Part shown: positions 8,125 through 15,671 of the stretch, in pieces
Layout: each line of letters begins with the position of its first letter
How positions within the stretch are numbered: the stretch's first letter is position 1
NCBI RefSeq assembly: GCF_001514195.1
Contig: NZ_KQ948734.1
Location: forward strand, 1 to 64,000
Direction: 5' to 3'
From: Streptomyces griseorubiginosus
GTDB taxonomy: Bacteria; Actinomycetota; Actinomycetes; Streptomycetales; Streptomycetaceae
DNA: 64,000 nucleotides
The notes under the pieces: generated by a model
The model's database searches: none
The model's input: the letters and a program-made list of their open reading frames with translations, nothing else
Told to the model about the DNA's origin: nothing
Translations under genes and position numbers: made by a program

Positions 8125-9339
8125 CTAGTTGGCTTCCTCGCCGTTGATGCCCAGGCCGGGCAGGAGGCCGGGGAGGAGCGGGGGGAGGGTGACGTCCGGG
8201 TCGGCCGAGGGGGACGGGGAGGTCGGGCTGGTGGTGCCGCTGGACTTCGGGGGGTCCAGGAGGCCGCCGGTGCTGCCGCCCAGGAGGCCGTCGTCCTGGT
8301 TGCCGGAGGGGGACGCCTTGCCGGGGTTGCCGCCGTGGTGCTCACCGGAGCCGTCGGTGCCCGGGGGCGTGGAGCGGTCGGGGCCGGTCGAGGTGTCCGA
8401 GGAGCTCGCACCGGAGCCCTGGCGCGGACCGCCGCCCTTGCCGCCGCTCTGCGCGGGGGTCTCGGGGAGCAGGGACTGGAGCGGGGCGACCTCTTCGTCT
8501 ATGGCGTCGAAGACCGAGGACACCTGCTCGCTGACATCGCCGAGCTGCACGGGAAGCCGCTCACGGAGCGCGCCCCAGGCCTCGCGGTGCGAGCGGGAGA
8601 AGCCGGCCAGGGCCTGGATCGGGCCCAGGGAGTTCGGGTCGCGCTCGTACGCCTCGTGCAGCAGCCGGTGGCCCTCGGAGGCGTCGTGCTGCATGCCGGA
8701 CAGGGTGCGGCGGATCTCGCCCAGGGACTCGTGGTCGAGGTGGCCGCCCCGGCCGCGCTCCATCAGCCGGCGTGCCTCGTTCAGCCGGGTGGAGGCCTGG
8801 TCGAGGTAGGCGACACCGCGCTCGTCGTCCCCGTCGGACAGGTAGTTGAGCTTGAAGTCCTCGATGCCGCGCTTGAGGCCGTACAAGGAGTCCCCGGGCA
8901 GCGCGTCCGAGCTGGCCGCGGCGACTCCGCCGAAGGCACCGGCGGCCACGCCGACGCTCAGACCGCCCGCCGCCAGGCCCTTGGTGAGCCGGGAACGCGG
9001 TCGCAGTTTGCCCAGCCCACTCGCCCGGTGCGTGCCCTTGGCCCGGTGGGAGCGCTGCTCGGGGACCGCGGGCTCGCCCACGGTGCCCTCCCGCAGCATG
9101 GCCTCCATCGCGGCCACCAGCTGGGCCCGCTGAACGACCTTGACCTCGGGGTCCAGCTCGGGTCTGGGCAGCTCGCCGAGACACTCCGCGAGGGTCAGCA
9201 GGCGGTCCTGCCCGGAGTGCTCCACGGCGGCCGGCTGGTGTCCTTCGGACTGCTCGGCCGCCGGGTCCCGGTCGGACTGCTCCTCCAGGGCCTGGGCGAA
9301 GGCGTTCGCCCGCCGGTGCGCCGATACGTTCGCGATCAC
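8125..9339 (-). CDS. rsbN: RsbN, membrane anti-sigma factor of BldN (DUF5667)
   Basis: A 404-residue protein predicted to hold sigma-BldN inactive at the membrane. The cytoplasmic N-terminal part (residues 1-105) contains the anti-sigma region RANAFAQALEE...LAECLGEL. A single transmembrane segment follows near residues 110-135 (KGLAAGGLSVGVAAGAFGG). The extracytoplasmic DUF5667 domain begins LPGDSLYGLKRGIEDFKL near 142, followed by a Pro/Ser/Gly-rich tail. The GTG at 9339 is chosen because AGGAGG lies 8 nt upstream; GTG 9348 overlaps that site. It lies directly downstream of bldN and has a BldN-type promoter of its own. Confidence 0.9.
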   Translation of the reverse strand: MIANVSAHRRANAFAQALEEQSDRDPAAEQSEGHQPAAVEHSGQDRLLTLAECLGELPRPELDPEVKVVQRAQLVAAMEAMLREGTVGEPAVPEQRSHRAKGTHRASGLGKLRPRSRLTKGLAAGGLSVGVAAGAFGGVAAASSDALPGDSLYGLKRGIEDFKLNYLSDGDDERGVAYLDQASTRLNEARRLMERGRGGHLDHESLGEIRRTLSGMQHDASEGHRLLHEAYERDPNSLGPIQALAGFSRSHREAWGALRERLPVQLGDVSEQVSSVFDAIDEEVAPLQSLLPETPAQSGGKGGGPRQGSGASSSDTSTGPDRSTPPGTDGSGEHHGGNPGKASPSGNQDDGLLGGSTGGLLDPPKSSGTTSPTSPSPSADPDVTLPPLLPGLLPGLGINGEEAN

Positions 9340-9469
9340 TGGCGGCACCTCCTCTCGTCATGACGGTCGACTCCCCAGGGGGTCCTGAGGGTTGCACACC
9401 CTGACCACAAGCACTCGATCGGGTGATCGAAGTCGGCCAGGGAGTGACCACAGGGAGCCTGCATCCCGC

Positions 9470-9498
9470 ACAACGAGCGGCGCGGCACTTGGGTTACG
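9470..9498 (-). promoter_or_regulatory. Predicted sigma-BldN-dependent promoter of rsbN
   Basis: On the minus strand CGTAAC (9498-9493) and CGTTGT (9475-9470) are separated by 17 nt. This closely matches the BldN promoter pattern CGTAAC-N16/17-CGTTGA as I recall it from bldM and chaplin promoters. It lies about 130 nt upstream of the rsbN start, giving a negative loop in which BldN activates its own inhibitor. Confidence 0.65.
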
Positions 9499-9584
9499 GA
9501 CTGCGGATGATCGGATCGGGGAGTCAACGGACTTTCACCGAGAGCGAGTTGGCGATTACCGGGGGTGTGCGCGGGCGGCCGCCC

Positions 9585-10358
9585 TCAGCGGGCGTCGTCC
9601 GGGAGGAGCCGGGCCAGGGTGCGGACGGCCCGGTACTGGAGGGTCTTGATGGCGCCCTCGTTCTTGCCCATGACCCGGGCGGTCTCGGCGACCGAGAGGC
9701 CCTGGAGGAAACGGAGGGTCACGCACTCCTGCTGCTGCGGGTTGAGCCGTCGTACGGCGTCGAGCAGCGCGGCGTTGGAGAGGGACTCCAGGACGGAGTC
9801 CTCCGGGGAGCGCTCCACCTCGTTGGCGTCGAGCATCTCGCCGGTGGTGACCTCGAGCCGGAAGCGGCTCGACTTGAAGTGGTCGGCGACGAGGTTGCGC
9901 GCGATGGTGACGAGCCAGGCGCCGAAGTCGCGGCCCTGCCAGGTGAAGGTGCCGATCCTGCGCAGCGCACGCAGGAACGTCTCGCTCGTCAGGTCCTCGG
10001 CGGTGGCCTTACCTCCCACCCGGTAATAGATGTACCGGTACACCGTGTCGCTGTACTGGTCGTACAGGCGGCCGAAGGCGTCGGCCTCGCCGGCCTGGGC
10101 GCGTTCGACCAGGTCCATCATGCGGGCGCTGTCGCTGTCCGCGGCCGGACGGCGGGCCGTTGCGGCACCGGTCGAACGCCCTCGTCTGCCGACGGCCGCG
10201 GAACCTTCGGCCAGTGCGTAGCACGGGCCGATCGGTGCCGTGGCTACGGCGAGGGCGGGGACGGCGTACGCGGTGGGGACGAAGCCGCGCAACAGGTCTT
10301 GGACCGTTGCGCGCAGCGTAGCCAGGCCCGAGGCGTCAACCCCGACGTGTGGGTACAC
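9585..10358 (-). CDS. bldN: Developmental ECF sigma factor BldN
   Basis: A 257-residue ECF-type sigma factor controlling aerial-mycelium genes (bldM, chaplins, rodlins). The N-terminal ~85 residues (VYPHVGVDASGLATLRATVQ onward) are the pro-sequence removed from pro-sigma in S. coelicolor. Region 2 (GRLYDQYSDTVYRYIYYRVGG then TAEDLTSETFLRALRRI) and region 4 (LNPQQQECVTLRFLQGLSVAETARVMG) follow. GTG 10358 has GGGAG upstream and gives the conserved pro-sequence; longer in-frame starts would add 46 residues. RsbN is encoded immediately downstream. Confidence 0.97.
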   Translation of the reverse strand: MYPHVGVDASGLATLRATVQDLLRGFVPTAYAVPALAVATAPIGPCYALAEGSAAVGRRGRSTGAATARRPAADSDSARMMDLVERAQAGEADAFGRLYDQYSDTVYRYIYYRVGGKATAEDLTSETFLRALRRIGTFTWQGRDFGAWLVTIARNLVADHFKSSRFRLEVTTGEMLDANEVERSPEDSVLESLSNAALLDAVRRLNPQQQECVTLRFLQGLSVAETARVMGKNEGAIKTLQYRAVRTLARLLPDDAR

Positions 10359-10673
10359 GGGACTCCCAGAGGCAGAGCTTCCATCACGTGCAGTGCGGGA
10401 CCGTTCACCCGTCGTAGCGACGGAAGGGGTACCGGATTGCGTCTGAGGAGAATAACGCTTAGTGCAGGCCCTGCTACACCCAGTTGCTCTATTCATCGAT
10501 TACGTCGCTTCCGTAACCGATTGGTGCCCCATCAAGTACCGCAGAGTGACCGGTTGTTGATCGAAAGCGGTCACGTTCCGTCAGGGAAGGGGGCGTGTTG
10601 TGGCCGTGTGCAGCCAATGCCGCTGGACACGGCGTTACGCCGGTAAAACCCGTGGATCGGTGTGTTTGCCCGG
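10359..10673. other. Intergenic region upstream of bldN (315 bp)
   Basis: No gene is visible. The region must hold the bldN promoter and regulatory sites, including a good BldD box at 10537-10549. The 3' end of the SerB-like gene abuts its right side. Confidence 0.6.
10537..10549. promoter_or_regulatory. Candidate BldD box upstream of bldN
   Basis: TACCGCAGAGTGA matches the BldD consensus TNACNCWGNGTNA at 8 of 9 defined positions, about 180 nt upstream of the bldN start codon. bldN is a known direct BldD target in S. coelicolor. The match is visible; binding is inferred. Confidence 0.6.
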
Positions 10674-11576
10674 CTAGCGGCGGCGCTTGTGCAGAGCGAT
10701 CGCCGCCGCCGTGCCCCCGGCCACCGCGCCCACTCCGGCCGCCGCGGGGATGCCGACCTTCGCGGCCTTGCGGCCGGTGCGGTAGTCACGCAGCCGCCAG
10801 TCCAGTTGACGGGCGTGCTTGCGCAGCTTGGAGTCCGGGTTGATGGCGTAGGGGTGGCCGACCAGGGAGAGCATCGGGATGTCGTTGTGGCTGTCGCTGT
10901 AGGCCGCGCAGCGGGACAGGTCCAGGCCCTCAGCCGCCGACAGGGCGCGCACCGCCTCCGCCTTCGCGGGGCCGTGCAGCGGCTCACCGACCAGCTTGCC
11001 GGTGTAGACGCCGTCCACCGACTCCGCGACCGTGCCCAACGCGCCGGTGAGGCCGAGGCGTCGTGCGATCACCTGGGCGATCTCCACCGGTGCCGCGGTG
11101 ACCAGCCACACCTTCTGACCGGCGTCCAGGTGGGCCTGCGCGAGGGCGCGGGTGCCCGGCCAGATCCGCTCGGCCATGTACTCGTCGTAGATCTCCTCGC
11201 CGATCGACTGGAGCTCGGCGACGCGGTGACCCTTGACGATCGACAGCGCGGAGTCGCGGGCCTCCTGCATGTGTTCGGGGTCCTCGGAGCCGGCCAGCCG
11301 GAAATAGGCCTGCTGCCAGGCGAAGCGGGCCAGGTCGCGCGTCTCGAAGAACTTCCGCTTGTACAGGCCGCGCCCGAAGTGGAAGAGGGACGCACCTTGC
11401 ATCACGGTGTTGTCCAGGTCGAAGAAGGCGGCTGCCTTGTCGTCGCCGAGGACCGGGAACGCGGGTTCCTCGGCGGGCACCGACTTGCGCGCGGCCTCCG
11501 CCGAGGCCTCGCCTGCCAACACGCTCCGCGCCGTGGCGGAGCGCCTACGGGGAGTGAGCCATCCGAGAGCGGCCAT
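10674..11576 (-). CDS. HAD-IB family (SerB-like) phosphatase
   Basis: A 300-residue HAD hydrolase. Motif I is AAFFDLDNTVMQG near residue 50, motif II VTAAPVEIAQ near 155-165, motif III lies in the GPAKAEAVRAL region, and motif IV is AAYSDSHNDIPMLSLVG near 220-235, as in phosphoserine phosphatase and CicA-like proteins. The C terminus ends in a glycine/alanine-rich hydrophobic stretch (GIPAAAGVGAVAGGTAAAIAL) and HKRRR, suggesting membrane association. The substrate is unknown. It lies upstream of bldN on the same strand, 315 bp apart. Confidence 0.85.
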   Translation of the reverse strand: MAALGWLTPRRRSATARSVLAGEASAEAARKSVPAEEPAFPVLGDDKAAAFFDLDNTVMQGASLFHFGRGLYKRKFFETRDLARFAWQQAYFRLAGSEDPEHMQEARDSALSIVKGHRVAELQSIGEEIYDEYMAERIWPGTRALAQAHLDAGQKVWLVTAAPVEIAQVIARRLGLTGALGTVAESVDGVYTGKLVGEPLHGPAKAEAVRALSAAEGLDLSRCAAYSDSHNDIPMLSLVGHPYAINPDSKLRKHARQLDWRLRDYRTGRKAAKVGIPAAAGVGAVAGGTAAAIALHKRRR

Positions 11577-11679
11577 GGCGTGAGCATAGCCAGTTTGTTC
11601 GGGGGTTCCGGAGTCGTGAGGTTTGGAGGGTGTGAACTCTCCGAGACTCGGCCGTTAATCAGGCGGGAGAATGGCCCGC

Positions 11680-11958
11680 ATGAGTCCCATCTTCCGCCGC
11701 AAGCAGGGCCGGGCCCCCGAGGACCGGCTCGTCACCCTGATCCGCAAGCCGGGCTGCCATCTGTGTGATGACGCACAGTCGGTGATCGAGAAGGTGTGTG
11801 GAGATCTCGGGGTTCCCTGGGAGCACAAGGACATCGACCAGGACCCTCAACTCCACGACCAGTACTGGGAGCAGATCCCCGTCGTGCTCGTCGACGGGGA
11901 GCAGCACACGTTCTGGCGGGTGGACGAGAACCGCCTCCGCAAGGCCCTGACCGACTAG
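11680..11958 (+). CDS. Glutaredoxin-like protein (DUF836)
   Basis: A 92-residue thioredoxin-fold protein with a CxxC active site, KPGCHLCDDAQ, near residues 21-31 and the cis-proline region QIPVVLVDG near 65-73. It probably does thiol-disulfide exchange; no N-terminal signal is present, so it is cytosolic. ATG 11680 has GGGAG about 10 nt upstream; ATG 11671 would add three residues. It lies immediately upstream of the redox-regulated rex operon but has a separate transcript start region between them. Confidence 0.85.
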   Translation: MSPIFRRKQGRAPEDRLVTLIRKPGCHLCDDAQSVIEKVCGDLGVPWEHKDIDQDPQLHDQYWEQIPVVLVDGEQHTFWRVDENRLRKALTD

Positions 11959-12099
11959 TCCAACTGGTCCCCTTGGTCGCTTAGGATCGATGGCGATGTG
12001 GTCCCGGGGGCGAGATTGATGAGGGAAGTGTGCGGTTTTGCCTCCGAGAGAGACGCGCGTGACCCCGGTCACGTTGGCCGGGCAAATCGGACACCATCT

Positions 12100-12128
12100 T
12101 TGTGCACGCGTTCACAAAGACATAGCCT
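12100..12128 (+). promoter_or_regulatory. Rex operator (ROP) and -10 region of the rex–hem operon
   Basis: TTGTGCACGCGTTCACAA at 12100-12117 matches the Rex operator TTGTGAANNNNTTCACAA at all but one or two positions. TAGCCT at 12123-12128 fits a -10 hexamer 5 nt further on, so Rex would cover the -35/-10 spacer. Rex–NAD+ would repress and high NADH release it. Autoregulation of rex-hemACD by such a site is known in S. coelicolor. Confidence 0.9.
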
Positions 12129-12193
12129 GCATTCGACGGGGCGGTCCGGGGACGCATGACCGCCCACAGCCCCGCTCTACCCGCAGGAGCACC

Positions 12194-12982
12194 GTGGCAA
12201 CTGGCCGAACTCACCGACCGGCGACCCGTAGCCGAGGGATTCCCGAGGCCACCGTCGCCAGGCTTCCGCTGTACCTCCGCGCGCTGACCGCACTGTCGGA
12301 GCGCTCGGTACCCACGGTCTCCTCCGAGGAACTGGCCGCGGCCGCGGGGGTCAACTCCGCGAAGCTGCGCAAGGACTTCTCTTACCTGGGTTCTTACGGA
12401 ACGCGCGGTGTCGGCTACGACGTCGAGTATCTCGTCTACCAGATCTCCCGCGAACTCGGCCTGACCCAGGACTGGCCGGTTGTGATCGTCGGCATCGGCA
12501 ACCTCGGCGCCGCGCTCGCCAACTACGGCGGCTTCGCGTCCCGTGGATTCCGGGTGGCGGCCCTCATCGACGCCGATCCCGCAATGGCCGGAAAGCCCGT
12601 CGCCGGGATCCCCGTGCAGCACAGCGACGACCTGGAAAAGATCATCGAGGACAACGGCGTGTCCATCGGTGTCATCGCGACGCCCGCCGGTGCCGCCCAG
12701 CCCGTCTGCGACCGGCTCGTGGCCGCCGGGGTCACCTCCATCCTGAACTTCGCGCCGACCGTGCTGTCCGTGCCGGACGGCGTGGACGTGCGCAAGGTCG
12801 ACCTCTCCATCGAGTTGCAGATCCTCGCCTTCCACGAGCAGCGGAAGGCCGGCGAGGAGGCCGCCGCCGGCTCCGACGGCGCCGGTCCGGCCGCCGCCCG
12901 CGGTGTCTCCGGCCCCGCCTCCAGCTCCACCTCCGCCGACCAAGGGCCTGACGGGGACGTACCCGCCGTGATGCCGGCATGA
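12194..12982 (+). CDS. rex: Redox-sensing transcriptional repressor Rex
   Basis: A 262-residue repressor sensing NADH/NAD+. The N-terminal winged helix spans residues ~15-85 (RLPLYLRALTAL, VSSEELAAAAGVNSAKLRKDF). The Rossmann domain carries GIGNLGAALANYGGF near 98-112 and ends in the swapped helix KVDLSIELQILAFHEQ. The tail is Ala/Ser-rich and poorly conserved. GTG 12194 with AGGAG four nt upstream is the start; in-frame upstream codons read through the operator and are rejected. It is first in the rex-hemA-hemC-hemD operon and overlaps hemA by 4 nt. Confidence 0.97.
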   Translation: MATGRTHRPATRSRGIPEATVARLPLYLRALTALSERSVPTVSSEELAAAAGVNSAKLRKDFSYLGSYGTRGVGYDVEYLVYQISRELGLTQDWPVVIVGIGNLGAALANYGGFASRGFRVAALIDADPAMAGKPVAGIPVQHSDDLEKIIEDNGVSIGVIATPAGAAQPVCDRLVAAGVTSILNFAPTVLSVPDGVDVRKVDLSIELQILAFHEQRKAGEEAAAGSDGAGPAAARGVSGPASSSTSADQGPDGDVPAVMPA

Positions 12983-14715
12983 GTCTCCTCGTCGTCGGAC
13001 TGAGCCACCGCAGCGCACCGGTCAGCGTGCTCGAGCGGGCGGCCCTGCATGTCGATGCGCAGGTGAAGTTGCTCCAGGACACGGTCGCCGCGGAGCCGGC
13101 CACCGAGGCCGCGGTGCTCGCCACCTGCAACCGGATCGAGCTGTACGCCGACGTGGACAAGTTCCACGCGGGTGTGGCCGAGCTGTCCACGCTGCTCGCC
13201 CAGCACAGCGGGGTGGGGCTCGACGAGCTCACTCCCTATCTGTACGTGCACTACGAGGACCGGGCGGTCCACCACCTCTTCTCCGTCGCCTGCGGGCTCG
13301 ACTCCATGGTCGTCGGCGAGGGGCAGATCCTCGGGCAGATAAAGGACTCCCTGGCCCGGGCGCAGGAGCTGCACACCGCCGGGCGGCTGCTGAACGACCT
13401 CTTCCAGCAGGCCCTGCGGGTCGGCAAGCGGGCGCACTCCGAGACCGGGATCGACCGGGCCGGGCAGTCGCTGGTCACGTTCGGACTGGAGCAGCTTGCC
13501 TCCGGTACGGCCGTGCAGGACTGGGCGCTCGGTAAGAAGGCGCTGGTCATCGGGGCCGGGTCGATGTCCTCGCTGGCTGCGGCGACGCTTGCGCGGGCGG
13601 GGGTTTCCGAGGTCGTGATCGCCAACCGGACCGCTGAGCGGGCTGAGCGACTGGCGGAGATCCTCAACGACTCGGGCGAGTCGGACGTGGTTGCCCGTGC
13701 GGTACCGATGGATTCGGTGCCGGACGAGCTGACACGTGCCGATGTTGTGGTGTCTTGTACGGGGGCCACTGGGCTGGTGCTTACGGCTGAGGCTGTTGCT
13801 TCGGCTGTGCCCGGTGTGGGTGCTGAGCGGGGGTGGGTCGCGCTGCCCGGCGCTGACGGGGCGCCGCCTGCGCCCACCCGTGCCGCCCCAAGCGGCACGA
13901 CTGCCCGCAGCTTGGCGGAGCCAAGTTCCGACGAGAACTGTCCGCTCGATCTGGCTCCGGTGCCCTCCACCGCCGGGTTCTCCGTGCTCGGTGAGGCCGC
14001 CGTCGCCGGGATGGCTGCTTCCGAGCTGGAGCAGCATGCCGCCTGGGTGGACAACGCTCCGCGGCCGCAGGGGGCCGTCGCTCTCGTCGATCCGCTCGCG
14101 GAGGCCGACGCCATCGCCGCGCTCGCCGCCACCGCGGCCGTCATCGGGCGGGTGCCCGAGCGGCGCAAGCCGGAGCCCGTCGCCGAGATCCCGCGGCCCG
14201 CTCCCTCGCTCTTCCTGCTCGACCTCGCCATGCCCCGGGACATCGACGCCGCCGTGCACCGGCTCGCCGGCGTGCGGCTCGTCGACATCGAGTCGCTGGC
14301 CGAGGCCTCGGCCGACGCTCCCATGGCGGCCGACGTCGACCAGGTCCGCCGTATCGTCGCCGACGAGGTCGCCGCGTTCGGGGCCGCTCTGCGGGCCGCG
14401 CACATCACGCCGACCGTCGTCGCGCTGCGGACCATGGCCGCCGATGTCGTCGCCGGTGAGATCGCTCGCCTCGACGGGAGGCTGCCCGGCCTCGACGACA
14501 AGCAGCGCGGCGAGATCACGCAGACCGTGCGGCGTGTCGTCGACAAGCTGCTGCACGCGCCGACCGTACGGGTCAAGCAACTCGCGGCCGAACCCGGCGG
14601 TGCCGGGTACGCCGACGCGCTGCGAACCCTGTTCGACCTCGACCCCGAGACGGTGGCCGCCGTCTCCCGCGCCGAGGACAGCACCACCGATGAGGAAGGC
14701 CGAGGGTCGGCATGA
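12979..14715 (+). CDS. hemA: Glutamyl-tRNA reductase
   Basis: A 578-residue enzyme that reduces glutamyl-tRNA to glutamate-1-semialdehyde with NADPH, the first step of C5 tetrapyrrole synthesis. The catalytic Cys50 is in LATCNRIELY, followed by GEGQILGQIKDS near residue 115. The NADPH domain has VIGAGSMSSLAA near 192 and the dimerisation domain contains LARLDGRLPGLDDKQRGEI. The family is usually about 420-450 residues. Here roughly 130 low-complexity residues (about 275-405) separate VVSCTGATG from LLDLAMPRD; long versions also occur in other streptomycetes. It overlaps rex and hemC by 4 nt each. Confidence 0.97.
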   Translation: MSLLVVGLSHRSAPVSVLERAALHVDAQVKLLQDTVAAEPATEAAVLATCNRIELYADVDKFHAGVAELSTLLAQHSGVGLDELTPYLYVHYEDRAVHHLFSVACGLDSMVVGEGQILGQIKDSLARAQELHTAGRLLNDLFQQALRVGKRAHSETGIDRAGQSLVTFGLEQLASGTAVQDWALGKKALVIGAGSMSSLAAATLARAGVSEVVIANRTAERAERLAEILNDSGESDVVARAVPMDSVPDELTRADVVVSCTGATGLVLTAEAVASAVPGVGAERGWVALPGADGAPPAPTRAAPSGTTARSLAEPSSDENCPLDLAPVPSTAGFSVLGEAAVAGMAASELEQHAAWVDNAPRPQGAVALVDPLAEADAIAALAATAAVIGRVPERRKPEPVAEIPRPAPSLFLLDLAMPRDIDAAVHRLAGVRLVDIESLAEASADAPMAADVDQVRRIVADEVAAFGAALRAAHITPTVVALRTMAADVVAGEIARLDGRLPGLDDKQRGEITQTVRRVVDKLLHAPTVRVKQLAAEPGGAGYADALRTLFDLDPETVAAVSRAEDSTTDEEGRGSA

Positions 14716-15671
14716 GTACCAAGGCGCTACGGCTCGGGACCAGGCGGAGCAAACTCGCCATGGCCCAGTCCGGGCAGGTCGCCAAGGCCGTGAGCCAGGT
14801 GACCGGGCGGCCCGTCGAGCTCGTCGAGATCACCACGTACGGCGATGTGTCCAGGGAGGCGCTCGCGCAGATCGGCGGCACGGGTGTGTTCGTGACCGCG
14901 CTGCGCGAAGCCCTGCTCAAGGGCGAGGTCGACCTCGCGGTGCACTCGCTCAAGGACCTGCCGACCGGGCAGCCGGACGAACTGGCGCTGGCCGCCGTAC
15001 CGCCGCGCGAGGACCCGCGGGACGTCATCGTCGCCCGGGACGAGCTGAAGTTCACCGACCTGCCCCGAGGCGCGCGCATCGGTACCGGCTCGCCCCGGCG
15101 CATGGCCCAGCTGAACGCGTACGCCCGCGCGCACGGCCTTGATATCGAGACGGTTGCGATCCGGGGGAACATCGACACCCGGGTGCGGTTCGTGAGCGAT
15201 GGTGAGCTTGATGCGGTGGTGCTCGCGGCTGCGGGCCTGCAGCGCATCGGCCGTATCGACGAAGTGACCGATTTCCTCTCGGTCGACACAGTTTTGCCCG
15301 CTCCCGGCCAGGGAGCACTCGCGATCGAGTGCACCGCGGACAACGCGGACCTGATCGCAGCGCTCGGCGAACTCGACGACCTGTTCACGCGGGTCGCCGT
15401 GACCGCCGAACGGTCACTGCTCGCCGCCCTGGAGGCCGGCTGCTCCGCCCCTGTGGGCGCGCTGGCCGACCTTCTGGCCGACGGGCAGATTGTCAAGGAA
15501 ATGCGCCTGCGGGGCGTCGTCGGCACGACCGACGGCTCTCGCATGGTGCAGTTGTCCACCACCGGTCCCGTGCCCGAGACGTACGACCAAGCAATGGCGC
15601 TCGGCCGTGAACTCGCGGCCGGCATGCTTGCCGAGGGCGCGGCCGGTCTGATGGGGGAGCGAGCACAGTGA
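14712..15671 (+). CDS. hemC: Porphobilinogen deaminase (hydroxymethylbilane synthase)
   Basis: A 319-residue enzyme that joins four porphobilinogens into hydroxymethylbilane. Visible signatures are LRLGTRRSKLAMAQS at the N terminus, AVHSLKDLPT near residues 77-86, TGSPRRMAQL near 125, and Cys244 in LEAGCSAPVGA, which carries the dipyrromethane cofactor. Length is typical. The ATGA-type overlaps with hemA and hemD show that the four genes are translated as a coupled operon under Rex control. Confidence 0.97.
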   Translation: MSTKALRLGTRRSKLAMAQSGQVAKAVSQVTGRPVELVEITTYGDVSREALAQIGGTGVFVTALREALLKGEVDLAVHSLKDLPTGQPDELALAAVPPREDPRDVIVARDELKFTDLPRGARIGTGSPRRMAQLNAYARAHGLDIETVAIRGNIDTRVRFVSDGELDAVVLAAAGLQRIGRIDEVTDFLSVDTVLPAPGQGALAIECTADNADLIAALGELDDLFTRVAVTAERSLLAALEAGCSAPVGALADLLADGQIVKEMRLRGVVGTTDGSRMVQLSTTGPVPETYDQAMALGRELAAGMLAEGAAGLMGERAQ

